Assembly: GCA_027605045.1 (NCBI GenBank)
Contig: JAQFWX010000004.1
Coordinates: forward strand, 1,374,683 to 1,438,682
From: Phallus indusiatus
Lineage: Eukaryota; Basidiomycota; Agaricomycetes; Phallales; Phallaceae
Length of the DNA: 64,000 nucleotides
Direction of reading: 5' to 3'
A model generated the notes under the pieces. It ran no database searches, was not told the DNA's origin, and saw only the letters and a list, made by a program, of their open reading frames with translations. The position numbers were made by a program, and so were the translations under genes. Below are positions 1 through 12,325 of this stretch, one piece after another; the first letter of the stretch is position 1; every line of letters begins with the position of its first letter.

Positions 1-12
1 GTCAGACGACCC

Positions 13-1323
13 ATGCAGGCAAGTGAAACCGAGCTCCGCACTTTTTCAACGACACTTACTTTGGAAAAAAAAAGAACATGTGCCAACCCTTGTGAATTCG
101 ATCATCCGGACTATCCGAACAGCTTCAGTGTCGACTTGACCTCCGAAATGCTGGGGTCTGTCAAACCCTACCAACGGCAGGTGCGTATTCGAGATGAATT
201 AAATTTGTCTGGTGTTCACCGAAATTCATACCTGTTCATTAGGTCGTGATATCCACGGGTAAAGCTGATTGGGCACGAGACATCGCAGAAGAAGAAGGCT
301 CACTGGCCCAGCATTTGAATGCCGCGAGTAAACACCACCGTCGACCTTCGGGTAGCGCCGCCACAAGGCCCAAAAAACAAGAAATAAAAAATCCACCCGG
401 AATTTTTACTTCAACAGAACAAAGTCGTCTCTCCATACTGAACGGATCGCATAACAGCCTTTCATGCACCGACGACAAGGAAAGTGTTCTGGTCTTCCCA
501 GATTACAAGTTCGTCAAGGAAGTACCCCGTACCCAAGAGGGCTCCGAGCTACTATGGCGTAATGTTTTGGAGCCTACATTGAATCGAACAGGAAATCGAG
601 ACAGCGGAGTGTGGAAGTCATACCCATTACAGTATGCTTGCGTAATATTACTTTGTATGTGTCTGGACTTTTCTGGTGGTTCTAGCTCTTTTTTTCTCGA
701 CGTGTTTTACTCAATCAGTGTTCTTTCTCCTTTTCCAAAGGTTCTCATAAACGCCGTGATAACCGATGCCATATCGCTGCATCAAAATTGCAATCAGGTA
801 ATTGTAAATTTTCTTCTCGATATAGTAAACTCCTGTGCTGACGAAGCGGTGCTACGGCAATTTTCCTTATTAGCATTGACCGAAGCATTAGAAAAAGAAG
901 GCTATGAAGTACACACAGATCTAGAAGAACCATTTGGACAACGAGCAGTAGAAGATTATCCCGGCACAGATGAGGAGCGTGAGCAAGAGTTCCTCAATCA
1001 GCTACAGGCTATTGCCGATTCGACGGATCCAAAAAAAGTATTAATTGTAAAGACATCACACATCGGTGGTCACAGATACAGTGGGAATGTTGTTGTAAGT
1101 CTTCTCAATTGAAACTCACTGCATAGCCTTCTTCATGACTTTGTCATCTTTCAAGATATACACACCGCAGGGGTCCGGAATTTGGTATGGGCGCGTATCT
1201 TCGCATGAAGTGCCCGCAATTGTGAAAACGACTATTTGCGAGGGTAAAATTCTGCCCGCACTCCTTCGAGGTGGTGTTAATTTATCACGACCGAAGAACC
1301 CACAATCTCTACTGGCTTGGTGA
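13..1323 (+). CDS. AIM32: AIM32-like sucrase/ferredoxin (Apd1/Aim32) family protein
   Basis: Five exons by my reconstruction: 13-180, 243-654, 741-797, 874-1094, 1156-1323, giving 341 aa. The family has a thioredoxin-like fold that binds a [2Fe-2S] cluster, and yeast Aim32 is a mitochondrial redox protein. Family landmarks seen after splicing are VVISTGKADW near residue 57, CSHKRRDNRC around residue 194, GYEVHTDLEE, and the C-terminal HIGGHRYSGN followed by GSGIWYGRV. The Cys-X8-Cys and His-X3-His residues expected to bind the cluster are present. The ATG at 13 has no in-frame stop upstream in the window, so the true start could lie to the left. Introns are 61-86 nt and standard. The next gene, the kinase, is convergent. 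The family call is firm; the exact mitochondrial role is inferred. Confidence 0.85.
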
Positions 1324-1957
1324 TGACATATATACTCTTGGTTGGTCTCGTTTGGCATGACATACACATCGTTCTCGCTCTCCTCATCGCTATCTATATA
1401 CATTCTCCCTCATCATACTCAACAAACTAATTCATTTCCGAGTTCCGGCTTACGCTCTTAATCCTTGTTAGATAAACCTGGCATTTGTAAACTAATGACA
1501 TATGTATATTATAATATAGCATATATGGAAACATTTGAAAGCACCACGTTCTTGAATTCTAGATGCACAATCCGGCATTAAATGATGTATATTAGTAATG
1601 ATACATTGCGGTAATAATAATTTCCCTCCTCTCAGATGAAAATTGCGAAGCCCGATTGTCGTTTTCGTAGTTTGAAAGGTCAAAAAGAAACAGATGGAAA
1701 GAAAAAGAGAAGCAAAAATGGGAAGAGTGTGAAAGAACCGACACAGCTCGTACACCCAAACAGATAGCCGATAGTTACATTTACACCAAATACAGGTTTA
1801 ATATACGGGGAAAGCGATAGGAGAAAAATATGACGATGGTGACGATGGAAAAAAAAAGGATATAACAAGGGAATAGATACAAACCGCAACCGGTCAACAA
1901 CAACAACACGCCTTTCAGGCTTCGCAGTTGCGGGAAAAAGGGGCAAAAAATCCAGGA
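1324..1957. other. Convergent intergenic region
   Basis: This stretch separates the stop codons of AIM32 (+) and the Ypk1 kinase (-). It is AT-rich, contains presumed 3' UTR sequence of both genes, and shows no spliced or unspliced reading frame with recognisable similarity. I see nothing else in it. Confidence 0.6.
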
Positions 1958-4817
1958 CTAGTCGAATTCTATATCCATTCCTTTGCGTTGAGCATATCGT
2001 CCAGCATAGGCAGAGTCGTCATCCACGTCATCCGGATCTGGCATCTCTGTATTCTCGTCGTCTAAGCCAATATCAGCAGCAGCAACAGCGGCAGCGGCGC
2101 CCGGAGCATGTCGTCCGGAAAGCCACGTCTCTGGCCTAACCGATTCACCAGAGAACGTAAACCCGCGAAAATTCTCCTGCACACTGTTAGTAAGAGGACT
2201 GCCCGCGGCCTCTTGACGACCCCGACGTCTTTTCTCTATTGTTACAGCTTTCGTTCCATTCCGAGCATGATTATTATTATTAGTGATAGAAGTATTGTCC
2301 GAGCCTAACGGTCCGTGGGGGTATAAGCGGAAACGGAGGCCGAAACAACCCAACTGTCCGAGGGGTCTTCGTCATCCAAGTCGTCTAGGAAGGATTCAAT
2401 ACCATGATCTCGGAGATCCGCAGTCGTGAATTCCGGATCAAAGTTGGTTGTCGACTCGTCCGATTCAACATCTGGCCGGAAGGGAGGCGTTACTTGTTTC
2501 TTGGACAACGCGTCCCAGTCGATTGTTTTGAAGAATGGATGAGCCTTCAATTCAGCCGCATCACCGATAGCTCCAAGACGATTTTTCGGATTCCGATTCA
2601 ATAACTGATAGGGAGAGAAAAAAATTGAGTCTCGATCGAAAGAAAGAATCTTCAAGTACTTACACCTTTGACAAACATCTTGCCGTCTTCTCCTATTACT
2701 CCCTTAGGGAACCGAATCTTTCCAAAACATATGTTCTTATACATCTGTTGCGTATCTTCAGCATAAAAGGGACTCCATCCGCAACACATTTCAAATAATA
2801 AGACGCCCAGACTCCAGAAATCGACGAGCTTGGAGTAGCCATGATCGTCTAGTAATACTTCGGGCGCAAGGTACTCTGTTGTACCGCAAAATGTATTCGT
2901 AAGTTGATCTGCAGGAAGATCAGGTTTGGATAGACCAAAATCACACAGAGCGACATGTCCTGTGGCATCTAATAGAATATTCTCCGGCTTAAGATCCCGA
3001 TAAACGATGTCATACTTGTGAAGATGCTCAAGAGCGAGAACGAGTTCGGCAATGTAAAATCTGGCGCGATCTTCGGAAAACCGGTTCTCACGTTGCAAAT
3101 GCCAGAAAAGTTCGCCACCAGATTTGAAATCCGTAACAAGATAAAGATCGGTTTCTGTTTGGAAAGAAAACTTTAGACCGACTAGGAAAGGGGAGTCCAA
3201 GGAACGCTGTAATATTTTGCGTTCTCCAATAGTATGCGCAACTTCCTTTTTAGCGACGATCTCCTTTTTGGAAAGAACCTTCATGGCGTAAATACGTCTG
3301 GTATCCTTCTTCCGCACCTGGAACACCCGACCGAAGGTTCCACGACCAATGAGCTTGAGCACTTCGAAATCGCGCGGAGTAAGGGCACGTTTTGTCTATA
3401 TTAAATAGGCATGAGAACGAATGAAAATATCACATTTTAATCAAGAAAACTCATACCTGTAAATGTTCATATGTGACCTGTATTCGAATTTCCCCAGTCA
3501 CCACCTCATTCTCAAATGGTTTCAACCTAAAATGTTTAATCATCAAAAACAAAAATAAAATAAAATAGAGGAGAATCCACTAACTTGTACCATTGATCGA
3601 CGGCATGATCGTTGATCAAAACAGGTTTGATTTGCAGTGTGCCCAAGAAACTTGTTTCGTTGTCATGACGCTTATCATAGACATTAAAGACGATAAGAGA
3701 GCGATCAGAAGTGACATCACTAAAGAAAAAAAATATCATCTTCTTTTTGAGTCACATTCAAAAGCGAGAAGATGCGTGAAAAAGCTCACAAAGTTACTTC
3801 ATGCTTCCAAACGGGATTGTGTGCGGAATGACCGCCTAATACAGAAGGAGTAGTTGTTCCCGAGGTATGATCGCTACCGTTGGTGGAACCATTCGCGGAT
3901 TTGTTACTGTGGGGTAGGGATGAATTGATTGATGAGACCGATGAGGAAGGTGTAAGCGCGGATCTGGCACTGGCACGAGCGGCCGCGTCGAAGGCTTTTC
4001 CGACAGCGATAGCGTTCAGGGAGCTCAGTGCGGTAGCGGAGCCATTCCTGGATAGATTGGTTGCAAAGCCACGAAGTTCCTTGTCGGATTCAGACGTAGC
4101 TTCTCTACTGACGAATTCGGCTTGTTCGAACTGGACTACGACATAAGGGCGGGCCTGATTTGAGTGAACGTTTAAACCTCGAGCCTGGATGATTTTTACA
4201 TGGAGCTGGCCACGAGCAGGAGAGGCAGAGTTGTCGGAAGATGGATTGTTGGAAGTGGTAAGAGAAGACATGTCTGAGACTAATTGTTTTGTTGCTGGCA
4301 AACTTGCCAAATTCTGTGATTTTTGCGGCTGCTGCTGCTGTGATGGTTGTTGTTGATTGCGAGGTAGAGGAGGCTGCTTCATTTTAAATACAGGAGGATT
4401 GAGAGTGAGTTGAGTCGAAGGTAAAGCAGCAGCGACTGCAGCAAATTTAGTGACTGCGTGTGGTGTAAGAGGGCCAAGTTCCTGCGGGGTCAAAAGCGGA
4501 AGTGCATTTGTATTCAAATTGCTCTGTGAGGAAAATGAATTTTGATGCTGAGGTGCAGTAGTGGTCGCCGTGTTGGAAATAGTTGTGGATGAGGTAGGAG
4601 TAGAAGGAGAGGTTGGGCGGTGGGTGTTGAGGAGATGGTGGAAGGTGGCAGGAGGAGGGATGCGGGGAGAGCCGGCAGTATTACTTGACGCAGCCTCGTT
4701 GACGGATGCAGACGTAACGGCGACCGGATTGAGGCGGGGAGCGTCAAACGGATTTCTCTCAATGGCTGATGCTTTCGGCGTCGTCTGAGACGACGAGGTC
4801 GACCAGAGTTTCAACAT
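1958..4817 (-). CDS. ypk1: Ypk1/Gad8-type AGC protein kinase with N-terminal C2 domain (apparent frameshift)
   Basis: Exons on the minus strand: 4817-3790, 3719-3585, 3526-3457, 3395-2664, 2604-1958. The start MLKLWSTSSS was preferred over an ATG at 4889. Order: low-complexity N-terminus with Gln runs, a C2 domain beginning RGQLHVKIIQARGLNV and interrupted by a long Ser-rich insert before NPVWKHEVTF, then the kinase domain with GRGTFGRVF glycine loop, catalytic YRDLKPEN, DFG, TFCGTTEYLAPE activation loop, and C-terminal NFRGFTFSG hydrophobic motif. Ypk1/Gad8 acts downstream of TORC2 and PDK1 in sphingolipid and membrane-stress signalling. The last exon changes frame around 2317-2321, in a run of five C on the coding strand; six C would give one frame of 870 aa joining SAYTP to HGPLGSDNTS. 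An assembly indel is the simplest reading, a cryptic intron the alternative. Confidence 0.9.
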
Positions 4818-5002
4818 GATTGATAGACAGATAGATAGTGAGAGAGATAGTGTGTGGTTACTAACTAGTTGGAGCAAAAAAGAAGACACAGGAACGAAGA
4901 AATGACGTCAAAAAAAAAGTGGAAGACTAGTATATATTTATATATTTGTAATATTTTACAGATACCACACGGGAATGCAGTTTTTATTTTAATTTATTTT
5001 TG

Positions 5003-5556
5003 TTATTGGTCTTGACGTTGTTTGGCACGTTCGACTCCAAGTCTCAACACGCGCATCGTCGAGCCCGTCAAAAGTCCGAGAAACAGCGCCTGTCTCGCTG
5101 CTATCCACGGCAGTCTGTCTGGGAGATAGATATCAGTGCCAAACTGAGCTCGTCGTCGTCGTAGTCGCACTCACAGATAGCAGAAAAGACAGCCGCGGTG
5201 CCAACACCAGCTCCAACTTCCCTCACGTCATCGAGTCCCACTCGCTCCATCGCCTGCTCAACCGCGACCCAGCCCACCGCCGTCAGTCCAAGGCGAATGC
5301 CGTCAGCACCAGCACCCTTGATGGCACCAAGCATCACCCGGTAGTTCTTCGTCTTGTTGTAAAAGTACCAGCCTTGCAGCGTCGTCGGTGCGCGATGTGC
5401 ATTCTCTGCCAGGTACCGTAGTCCCTCTCGTCGACCTCCGCGGAACATGCCCAGCACGCTTCCGGCGAGTAGCATTGACCCAGGAAGAAGATACAGCTCT
5501 CGAGGAATGTTTAGTCGTAGTGCTTTTTCATTTTCATCTATCGCGACACTCGACAT
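5003..5556 (-). CDS. Small glycine-rich Tim17/22/23-like membrane protein
   Basis: Two exons, 5556-5175 and 5118-5003, joined over a 56-nt GTGAGT intron, give 165 aa. The protein has several short hydrophobic segments rich in small residues (PGSMLLAGSVLGMFRGG, GIRLGLTAVGWVAVEQA, GAGVGTAAVFSAI, QALFLGLLTGS) separated by Arg/Lys-rich loops, which is the pattern of the Tim17/Tim22/Tim23/Pmp24 superfamily. A mitochondrial or peroxisomal membrane location follows from that resemblance but is inferred. I do not recognise a specific orthologue, so no symbol is given. It lies tail-to-head with the kinase gene on the same strand, 185 bp upstream of the kinase ATG. The C-terminal tail is basic (VERAKQRQDQ). 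Confidence 0.6.
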
Positions 5557-5776
5557 GGTCCAGCTTGATGAACAATGCGTGAGAATGTAGAATCGATATC
5601 AATATAAGTAGTAAAGCTAGTAAAGAGTGACAGTGGGTTGGTGCGCCGGTGGGTATACACGTTAGAAATGTACTAATTTAATTTTTACAATACTCTTTCT
5701 CTCTCTCTCTGTTTTTTTTTCCAATGAGTATTTCATTCTTTTTGATTGATTGTTTTTTTTGGTTGGCGAAATTTTT

Positions 5777-7553
5777 TCACTTCGCTTCGGCCTCTGTCCA
5801 GTCTTGCTTGATCTCATATGCTCCAGGTCCAATTGGTGAGCTCACTATCTTGGTCGGCGATGCTACCGCTCCGAGCTCAATGTCATCATCCGATGTCCTC
5901 TCCATGTTTTTATAACCTGGACTATATGGATCCCGATTCGAGGTCTATTTACGGATTGGAAAATTTAGAATTCAAGAACCGCAAACGCTCACAAACGCTC
6001 ACTCACACTAACTTCCTGTACTGTCTCAATCTGAATCGATACTCCTGGCCCTTTGTACGTCCCGGTTTGCCGTGTTGACAATGTCGGTTTTCCAACTCGC
6101 CCTCTCGACGAAGACTCCGTGATTTCACGGAGACCCCTTCGTGAATTCAATCTAAAATTTCTCAGAACTACGTCTCCGGGTCCAGGTTTTAAGACTCACG
6201 TTGCCAACAAAGAATTGGTGTACATCCTACATATAATTCAATTTTTTGATCTTTATCCAGTTTGCAGTCCGCACTCACCGGCCCAGAGAAAAGTGCATAG
6301 CCTTAAGAATACATTCATCATAAACTCGTCAAGTTCATACTTCAAATCATTTAAAACTTACAATAAAAATGAATGAACCTGGAGTCGCGAAATACTGGAA
6401 ATAAATTACATCAATATGACGCGTGCGCTACTCAACACGGGGGAACACTTGCAGATATGAGGCATGCTACAGCCAATGCGCTGAAAATTAAATCAAATTA
6501 ACACGTATATTCACCCTAATCACCAAATAAACTTGCCTAGTTGCCAAACCAGTCGTGACGGTGTATCGTATCAAAACAGCAATGATTGAATGCGTCCTTT
6601 GAAAACCGCGTCATTTGGGGTATTGACCTTATATAACTCATATCTACACACCTAGCAAAAGTGCTGCTGTTGTTTTGCTTGCGAAGATAATAGCAAAGCA
6701 AAAGCGCAATAATCACGTCGCCTTGAAGAGGGCAAAAAAAATCAACTCTGACACACAATGATACCAGTTTACGAATACTTACTTGCTGCTCCTATCGTGA
6801 AAAGAGCTGTAACCTCCGGTTTCAGCACTACAAACTCCTCAACCTCCAACACCTGAATATCCTTTACGGTACAATACAAGGCCACGATAAATACGGCCGA
6901 GCATATAGTTATTAAAAAGATCAAAAGTGCGATATTGCGATTACTAAAAATCCAAATCCTAGGGTTTTGAGTTAGAAAGACATTTCCGGTGCACTTGTGC
7001 CTCTCTCCGTTTTCTCCTCTCCACTCACCTCCGAATAAAGAATGACTGACAAAGAATCGTCGCTAGTCCCAACATTACTAAATGAGAGTCAAAGGTCCAA
7101 GTCGAAAACCCAAGAATCGCCACATTTCCCCAGTTCGAGACAAGATAGTGATATGTAGCTTGCCCGACGAAAACCAGATGTATAAGATCTACACACCAAA
7201 CTACGCCGACCTAAAGGCGAAGACAATTAGCATTTAGTCGCGAAAATGGAAAAAGAGGGGTTTACCAGTAATTTGAGATATATAGAATCCTCCGGAAAAG
7301 TTTCGTAATACACGTAGGTTTGGAGGGTTAGAATACCTTGAAAACTGAGCGCAAAAAAGTTGGGGGACGGGTAAACTCTCTATATGAATGCTCATGGACA
7401 GTTTTCCTTACCAGGCGGCGATCACAACTGTATTCTCATTCAATTGATCATTTCACAGTAATACAGATTTCGCACGAACTCACCACCTGTAAAGAGTGAT
7501 CCATATGTTAGGGAGAGGTTAGGAAGAGGGGCAGGGGAGGTTGCGTTGGACAT
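5777..7553 (-). CDS. DUF6534-family seven-helix membrane protein, 13 exons
   Basis: Exons: 7553-7484, 7427-7412, 7344-7266, 7210-7029, 6958-6783, 6721-6652, 6596-6537, 6480-6453, 6394-6362, 6301-6279, 6226-6200, 6151-6007, 5944-5777; all phases agree and give 358 aa, the usual size. The family is an expanded basidiomycete group of integral membrane proteins of unknown function. Hallmarks seen are SLTYGSLFTG, ILTLQTYVYYETFPED, the DLIHLVFVGQATYHYLV segment, QSFFIRRIWIFSNRN, DVIIALLLCYYLRKQ, and GRMYTNSLLATLNSR followed by the polar tail. Exon 2 is only 16 nt. Intron 7 (6536-6481) starts with GCAAGT, a GC-AG intron, and intron 8 may too. The boundary of exon 8 (6453 or 6447) is uncertain. Family call firm, function unknown. 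Confidence 0.82.
6481..6536 (-). other. GC-AG intron in the DUF6534 gene
   Basis: The donor reads AG|GCAAGT and the acceptor TTTTCAG. Splicing here joins TTGLAT to SALAVACLIS in frame, matching the family layout. GT-AG alternatives nearby do not restore the frame. Confidence 0.75.
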
Positions 7554-8839
7554 GGTGGGAGGGTGGGTCGAAACAAAGTCTAAGGAGACCTCTCACGATA
7601 AAAACACGGGAAGGTATATTTTATGTAAGTCCGTAGGCTGCTTTTGTCGGGAAACCCATGTATTCCTTATTTAGGAAAAGCTAGACGTCCGAAGAACAGG
7701 ATATTGCTCAAGGTCAGGCAAGCCGTGTGCGCGCCGTGTGTTAAGGGCTGCTGGAAAGAATTTTAAACGAAACGTGCTTGCGGGACAGATCGGGTAATTG
7801 ACATCTATGACAGGATATATTCTATATACTGTGCTAAATCTTGAGAGGCTAATTGGAAGCCGTACGCAGGGGTATGGACATGGTACTCCATGCGCAGCCG
7901 CTGGATCTCCCAAGTCGTGTGAAATTGACGGTCTCAAACAGAGAAAGAATAGAAGTCGTCTTTTTTTCCTTTGTGGAGGAAGTGTCTGCACAATTTATCA
8001 GTGTATAATCCGAGTTTCACACAATCAAAAAACCTAGAGGTAGAACTCCGGAAGTACCAACGGATGATCCCGAAAAGCAATTGTGAGAAAGTAGATGGGC
8101 ATTGGGCCGGGGCGGGAATCTTATCACGTGCAGAAAGTGGAGACAAGAAGAAGATCGCTGATAGAAGCTCCTCTGAGTAATTTCGCAGGGCAGGAGGATT
8201 ATGCCTGTAAAGGGTTTATTATTACCTTACCAACCGTCGCAAAACTATGTCGACTTCAACTGCCACGAACAGTACACAAATTCAGATGACAGTGGTCAAC
8301 AAGGATGAAATCTATGTGGTGATACCTCGCATTATCTAGGACCAAGGTGGTAACCATCGTCGCGGATCGAGGTTGGCATGTACTCGTCGATTTTTTAGGG
8401 TCAGAACTGACCCTGGCCCTGGCCTGGGAATGCGGCACCTTTATTGGCTGAAAAGCACTGCACTTGCGCGCTATCAACAATAAGTGCTCGAATTATAGGC
8501 GAAGAGATCCACAAGCTGAAACGAGCCCTGTCCCTGCCAGTAGGCTTCTTTTCCCCATGCTTATATTACTTGCTTTGCAAACAATAATCAATGAGTAGTC
8601 TGTAATTTTCTCGTTGAGTTGTAATGCGGCCCAGAACATAATACACAGCGGCGAAGGGGCAGGTGAAAGAGACAGGTCGCGATCAATGGCTACGGCCAAG
8701 ATGACGCATTCGTGTCACATTCCTCCTTTGTTTGACCAGCGTTCCAACCTCAGCCAACCGTGATCTTTCATGACCCTCAAAACTTAAAAACAAGGTATCA
8801 GCAAAATAATAATTCGCCTAATCTTATAAGATAATTTCG
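7554..8839. other. Gene-free divergent intergenic region
   Basis: About 1.3 kb between the start codons of the DUF6534 gene (-) and the GH5 gene (+). Scattered short frames show no family similarity and I could not join them by splicing. An ATCACGTGCA E-box-like site lies near 8124 and a GC-rich GGGCCGGGGCGGGA stretch near 8103. Most likely two promoters; nothing else is visible. Confidence 0.5.
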
Positions 8840-11747
8840 ATGAGCTCAAGCTCCCTTTCCACATCCTTTGTCGTTCTCGATCCCACTCACAAATCAATCG
8901 AAGAGAACTATGCCCCCGGCGCCTCGGGTTCTTATGCACACGACTGGTCGAAAACGACCATCCGCATTCAAGGTCGCCATTTTGTTGATAGATATGGACG
9001 AGTTTGCCATCTTAGGGGCGTAAACCTTGGTGGAAATTCCAAAACGTACGGTGATGTTTGCCCTATTGCCATTGTTTTTCCCCCTTTTCTTCTCTAACTT
9101 CTCTGAAACTATTTCAGGCCGTCCAACGGGGATAAGGTACCATTTCCAAATGAACCTGAACTGGTGACCTTTGTGAATAGACCCTTTTCTTTGGAAGAGG
9201 CCCCGGAGCATCTTGCTCGTTTACGTCGATGGGGCCTGACTTTCAGTACGTTTCACAGTCCCGCTGTACTGAAGGTTAATTTGCTCAGCCGCGTCTTCTA
9301 GTACGCTTTCTAGTCACATGGGAAGCTCTTGCACCTGCATCTCCAAACGAATTCTCAAAACCATACTTGGAGTATCTCCGGTCTCTACTCTCTTTATTAC
9401 CTAGTTATGGAATCGTGGCTTTCGTATCTTTGCACCAAGACGTTTGGTCGCGATACTCTGGTGGCTCCGGTGCTCCTGCTTGGACACTATCCAGCGTCGG
9501 TTTCGACATAAACGCGCTTGAGGAAACTGGTGCAGCATGGTTGAACGGGCTAAAACCAGAAAGACAGGTCACGGAGGCTGAATACGGACTTTGGCCCACA
9601 GGCTATCAAAAATTGGCTGCTGCAACTATGTCAACCTGTTTTTGGGCAGGAGATACATTTGCACCAAAGCTGAAGGTTCCCAATCCAAAAGGAAATGATC
9701 AAGTGAGCATACAGAAAATGCTTCAAAATGCATTTCTAGATGCTTGGCAAGCTCTAGTGGAAGCGGTAGGAGATTTGGACGGGGTTATTGGCTTTGAGGT
9801 AATTTGTGGTATCTGCCTTCACCTATGGGCTGATTATATATGACGCCTTTATAGATGATGAACGAACCGCATAGAGGATATATAGAACTCCAATCTTTCC
9901 ATCGTTTTGATTATAATACCGATCTTCACTTTCAAGAGACTCGTAGGTTGCCCTCGTCATGATTGACTGATACATTTCTCTGAGTTTTTTCTCTTCAGCA
10001 TCGGTATTGGCGAGTTTCACTCTGGGAGCTGGACATCCCACTTCTGTTCCATTTTACTCTCGGTCGTTTCCCGTACCAACTAAATTAACACACCATGTGA
10101 CATTGGATCCCAAGGGCAAAAAAGTTTGGAAATCGGATGGTCCCACAAATGGTATGAACGAACATTTTTGTATTGATTAAATCTGTTCATCACACTATTC
10201 AAGGCAACTGTCTTTGGGAGATGCACGGCGTCTGGGGATGGGACGTATCAAAAAAGCAAGGGGTAGTGTTGCGTGAGACCTATTTCAAAAACCATCCAGT
10301 AACGGGTTCCAAGGTACAGCCTTTTACCATCAGCTGTCTTTGAAACGTTGTCAAGCACTTTTCTAGATTGATTGGTACACCGACTTTTATTATCCATTTC
10401 TTACTTCCTGGGTTCAGCGTATACGTTCATTACCTGCGGTTCAAAACAAGATAGTGTTTGTGGAGGCCATCCCTAATGAAGTAAAATCGCCTGCTTCTAC
10501 TTTATAAAGCCAGCTGTTTACGCGTCATATAGTTTTGTCCAAAGTCATGGTCTGACAAGCGGTATCAGGTTGATAACATGGTGTTTGCACCTCATTGGTT
10601 TGTAGCGCTGGTCTTCTGAAAAGCCTGACATTCCCACTGATAGCTATTTTTTTTTCGAAAAAAGGTATGATCTGAACGCTCTTTTCAACCGAGCCTACAG
10701 AAACCTTACTGTTAACGTACAAGGATTGTCTCGCGTATGTCTGTTCAGCCCTTGAATTTTCTCATCATATCTGTATTAATTTCGTTTCTAGGGAATGTTT
10801 TTACCCCGAGCACTATATTGGGGTCATGCATCTGCACGAGATAATTTTTCCCTGCAATTAAAGACTATTGCTACCGAAGCATACTCTTCTCTCGGCGAAA
10901 AACCGGTCATCATAGGCGAATGTGGGATTCCGATGGATATGAAGTGAGTAGTCCAGATAAGGACGTGATGAACCTTAAATCCTCAGCTGCTTTCTAGCAA
11001 AAAAGAAGCTTTTAGCTCTGGGGATTTCATCTGGCAAGCAAGGATGATGGATGCCATGATTACTGGTCTGGAACGCAGCAACTTGAGTTTCACGTAAATT
11101 TGTTTATCCACCCTGCCTGCCTTTCGCTGAACATAAACCTTAGATTGTGGAATTATAACCACGAAAACGACGACATTAAAGGTGACAGCTGGAATGGAGA
11201 GAATTTCTCCTGGTATGGAAGTGCTCATCGACGTAAAATGACGGCTTTTCCGTCCTCGTCAATGATAAAAGCAAATCCTGCGGCCGAAAAAGCGCTTGCA
11301 CAATCGAATGAGGCTTTGGACGATGGGGCAAGAATTCTGGGCGCTGTGGTGCGACCCTATCCGGCAAAAACGGCAGGTGTACCCATCGGCTGGACATATG
11401 AATTCCTTAGCGGCCAGGCCGAATATGAATGGCAGGTTTTGGATAAAGAAGATTGCAGGTGCCGTGAGACAGTGATATTTTACCCATCTGCTTTGCTTGC
11501 GGGGAACCGGACGCTGGAGCTTGAGGGTTTATCAAGTGATGAATGGAAGTACGACCCGGAGGTGCAAACAATATTTATCGTCCCATCTGAGACCGATCCG
11601 AAAGACGGAAAATATCACATACATATACGATTGAACCCCCCTTTGGAACCTTTATTTATTATGACGACGCATTGGCAAGACTTTGCGGGGTGGTATACAA
11701 CAATAGCGGCTATAATTCTAGGCCTTGTGCTCTTTTCTTATACATGA
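8840..11747 (+). CDS. GH5-family steryl-beta-glucosidase-like enzyme (EGCrP2/Egh1 type)
   Basis: Twelve exons: 8840-9045, 9118-9245, 9302-9798, 9855-9942, 9999-10151, 10204-10313, 10367-10480, 10533-10597, 10665-10734, 10792-10943, 10998-11093, 11144-11747; 760 aa with all phases consistent. Related fungal enzymes hydrolyse ergosteryl glucoside and glucosylceramide. Seen: [16 protein letters not shown] at the start of the barrel, [22 protein letters not shown], the acid/base segment [26 protein letters not shown], and the nucleophile segment [10 protein letters not shown]. There is no signal peptide, agreeing with the intracellular EGCrP2/Egh1 group. The last about 24 residues ([21 protein letters not shown]) form a predicted C-terminal membrane anchor. 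Substrate is inferred from subfamily resemblance. Confidence 0.87.
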
Positions 11748-12325
11748 TAGAGTACATTGTGGCCATTTCAGCCTTCTTACTACATTATTAATAGATACAA
11801 TTGAAAATCACTTCTGAATCAGCATGCTGGTCACCGCGTTTCAAAAAAAAACAACGGGCATCGCATCGTCATCGCCACCCCGCCCTCATCCATGTAGGGT
11901 AAGAAGATACATATACAGTGTTACGCAACCTTTTCCGAGTAATTAATCCACGCCTGTATTCCTTGAGAGTAAACGGTTGCCAGTCAATAAAAAAAATTGT
12001 TATGAAAAGCCACGGCCATGAACGGGCTATGCGAAGCGGCATCGTATGTTTTGTCCTTGTTTTACAGAGTTTTTGTCCATGGACTGTTTGTACACCCATA
12101 ACATTGACAAGCAAAAACTGGTTACATATTCTTCCATCACACTTTCGGGCACTTTCATGGCGAACACAACTACTTTCATGCCTCTGGTGAATTGCACACG
12201 TCTTTCACAGTGCGATACACTATGCTGTGGGCTTAGTCGGAGCTTGAACAAACAAACCCCCCGTCAACAGGTCGTTTTTCGTCTCTGCCTAACACCCTAC
12301 GCGCTCCAAATAATCCCTGCCAGAG
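11748..12325. other. Intergenic region between GH5 and forkhead genes
   Basis: Presumed 3' UTR of the GH5 gene and the promoter of the forkhead gene. Overlapping short frames on both strands show no recognisable product. Nothing else seen. Confidence 0.5.

Noticed and set aside
4818..4889. Upstream ATG extending ypk1 by 24 residues
   Set aside because: The extension (Leu/Ser-rich) is not typical; MLKLWSTSSS at 4817 matches the common start of basidiomycete Ypk1.
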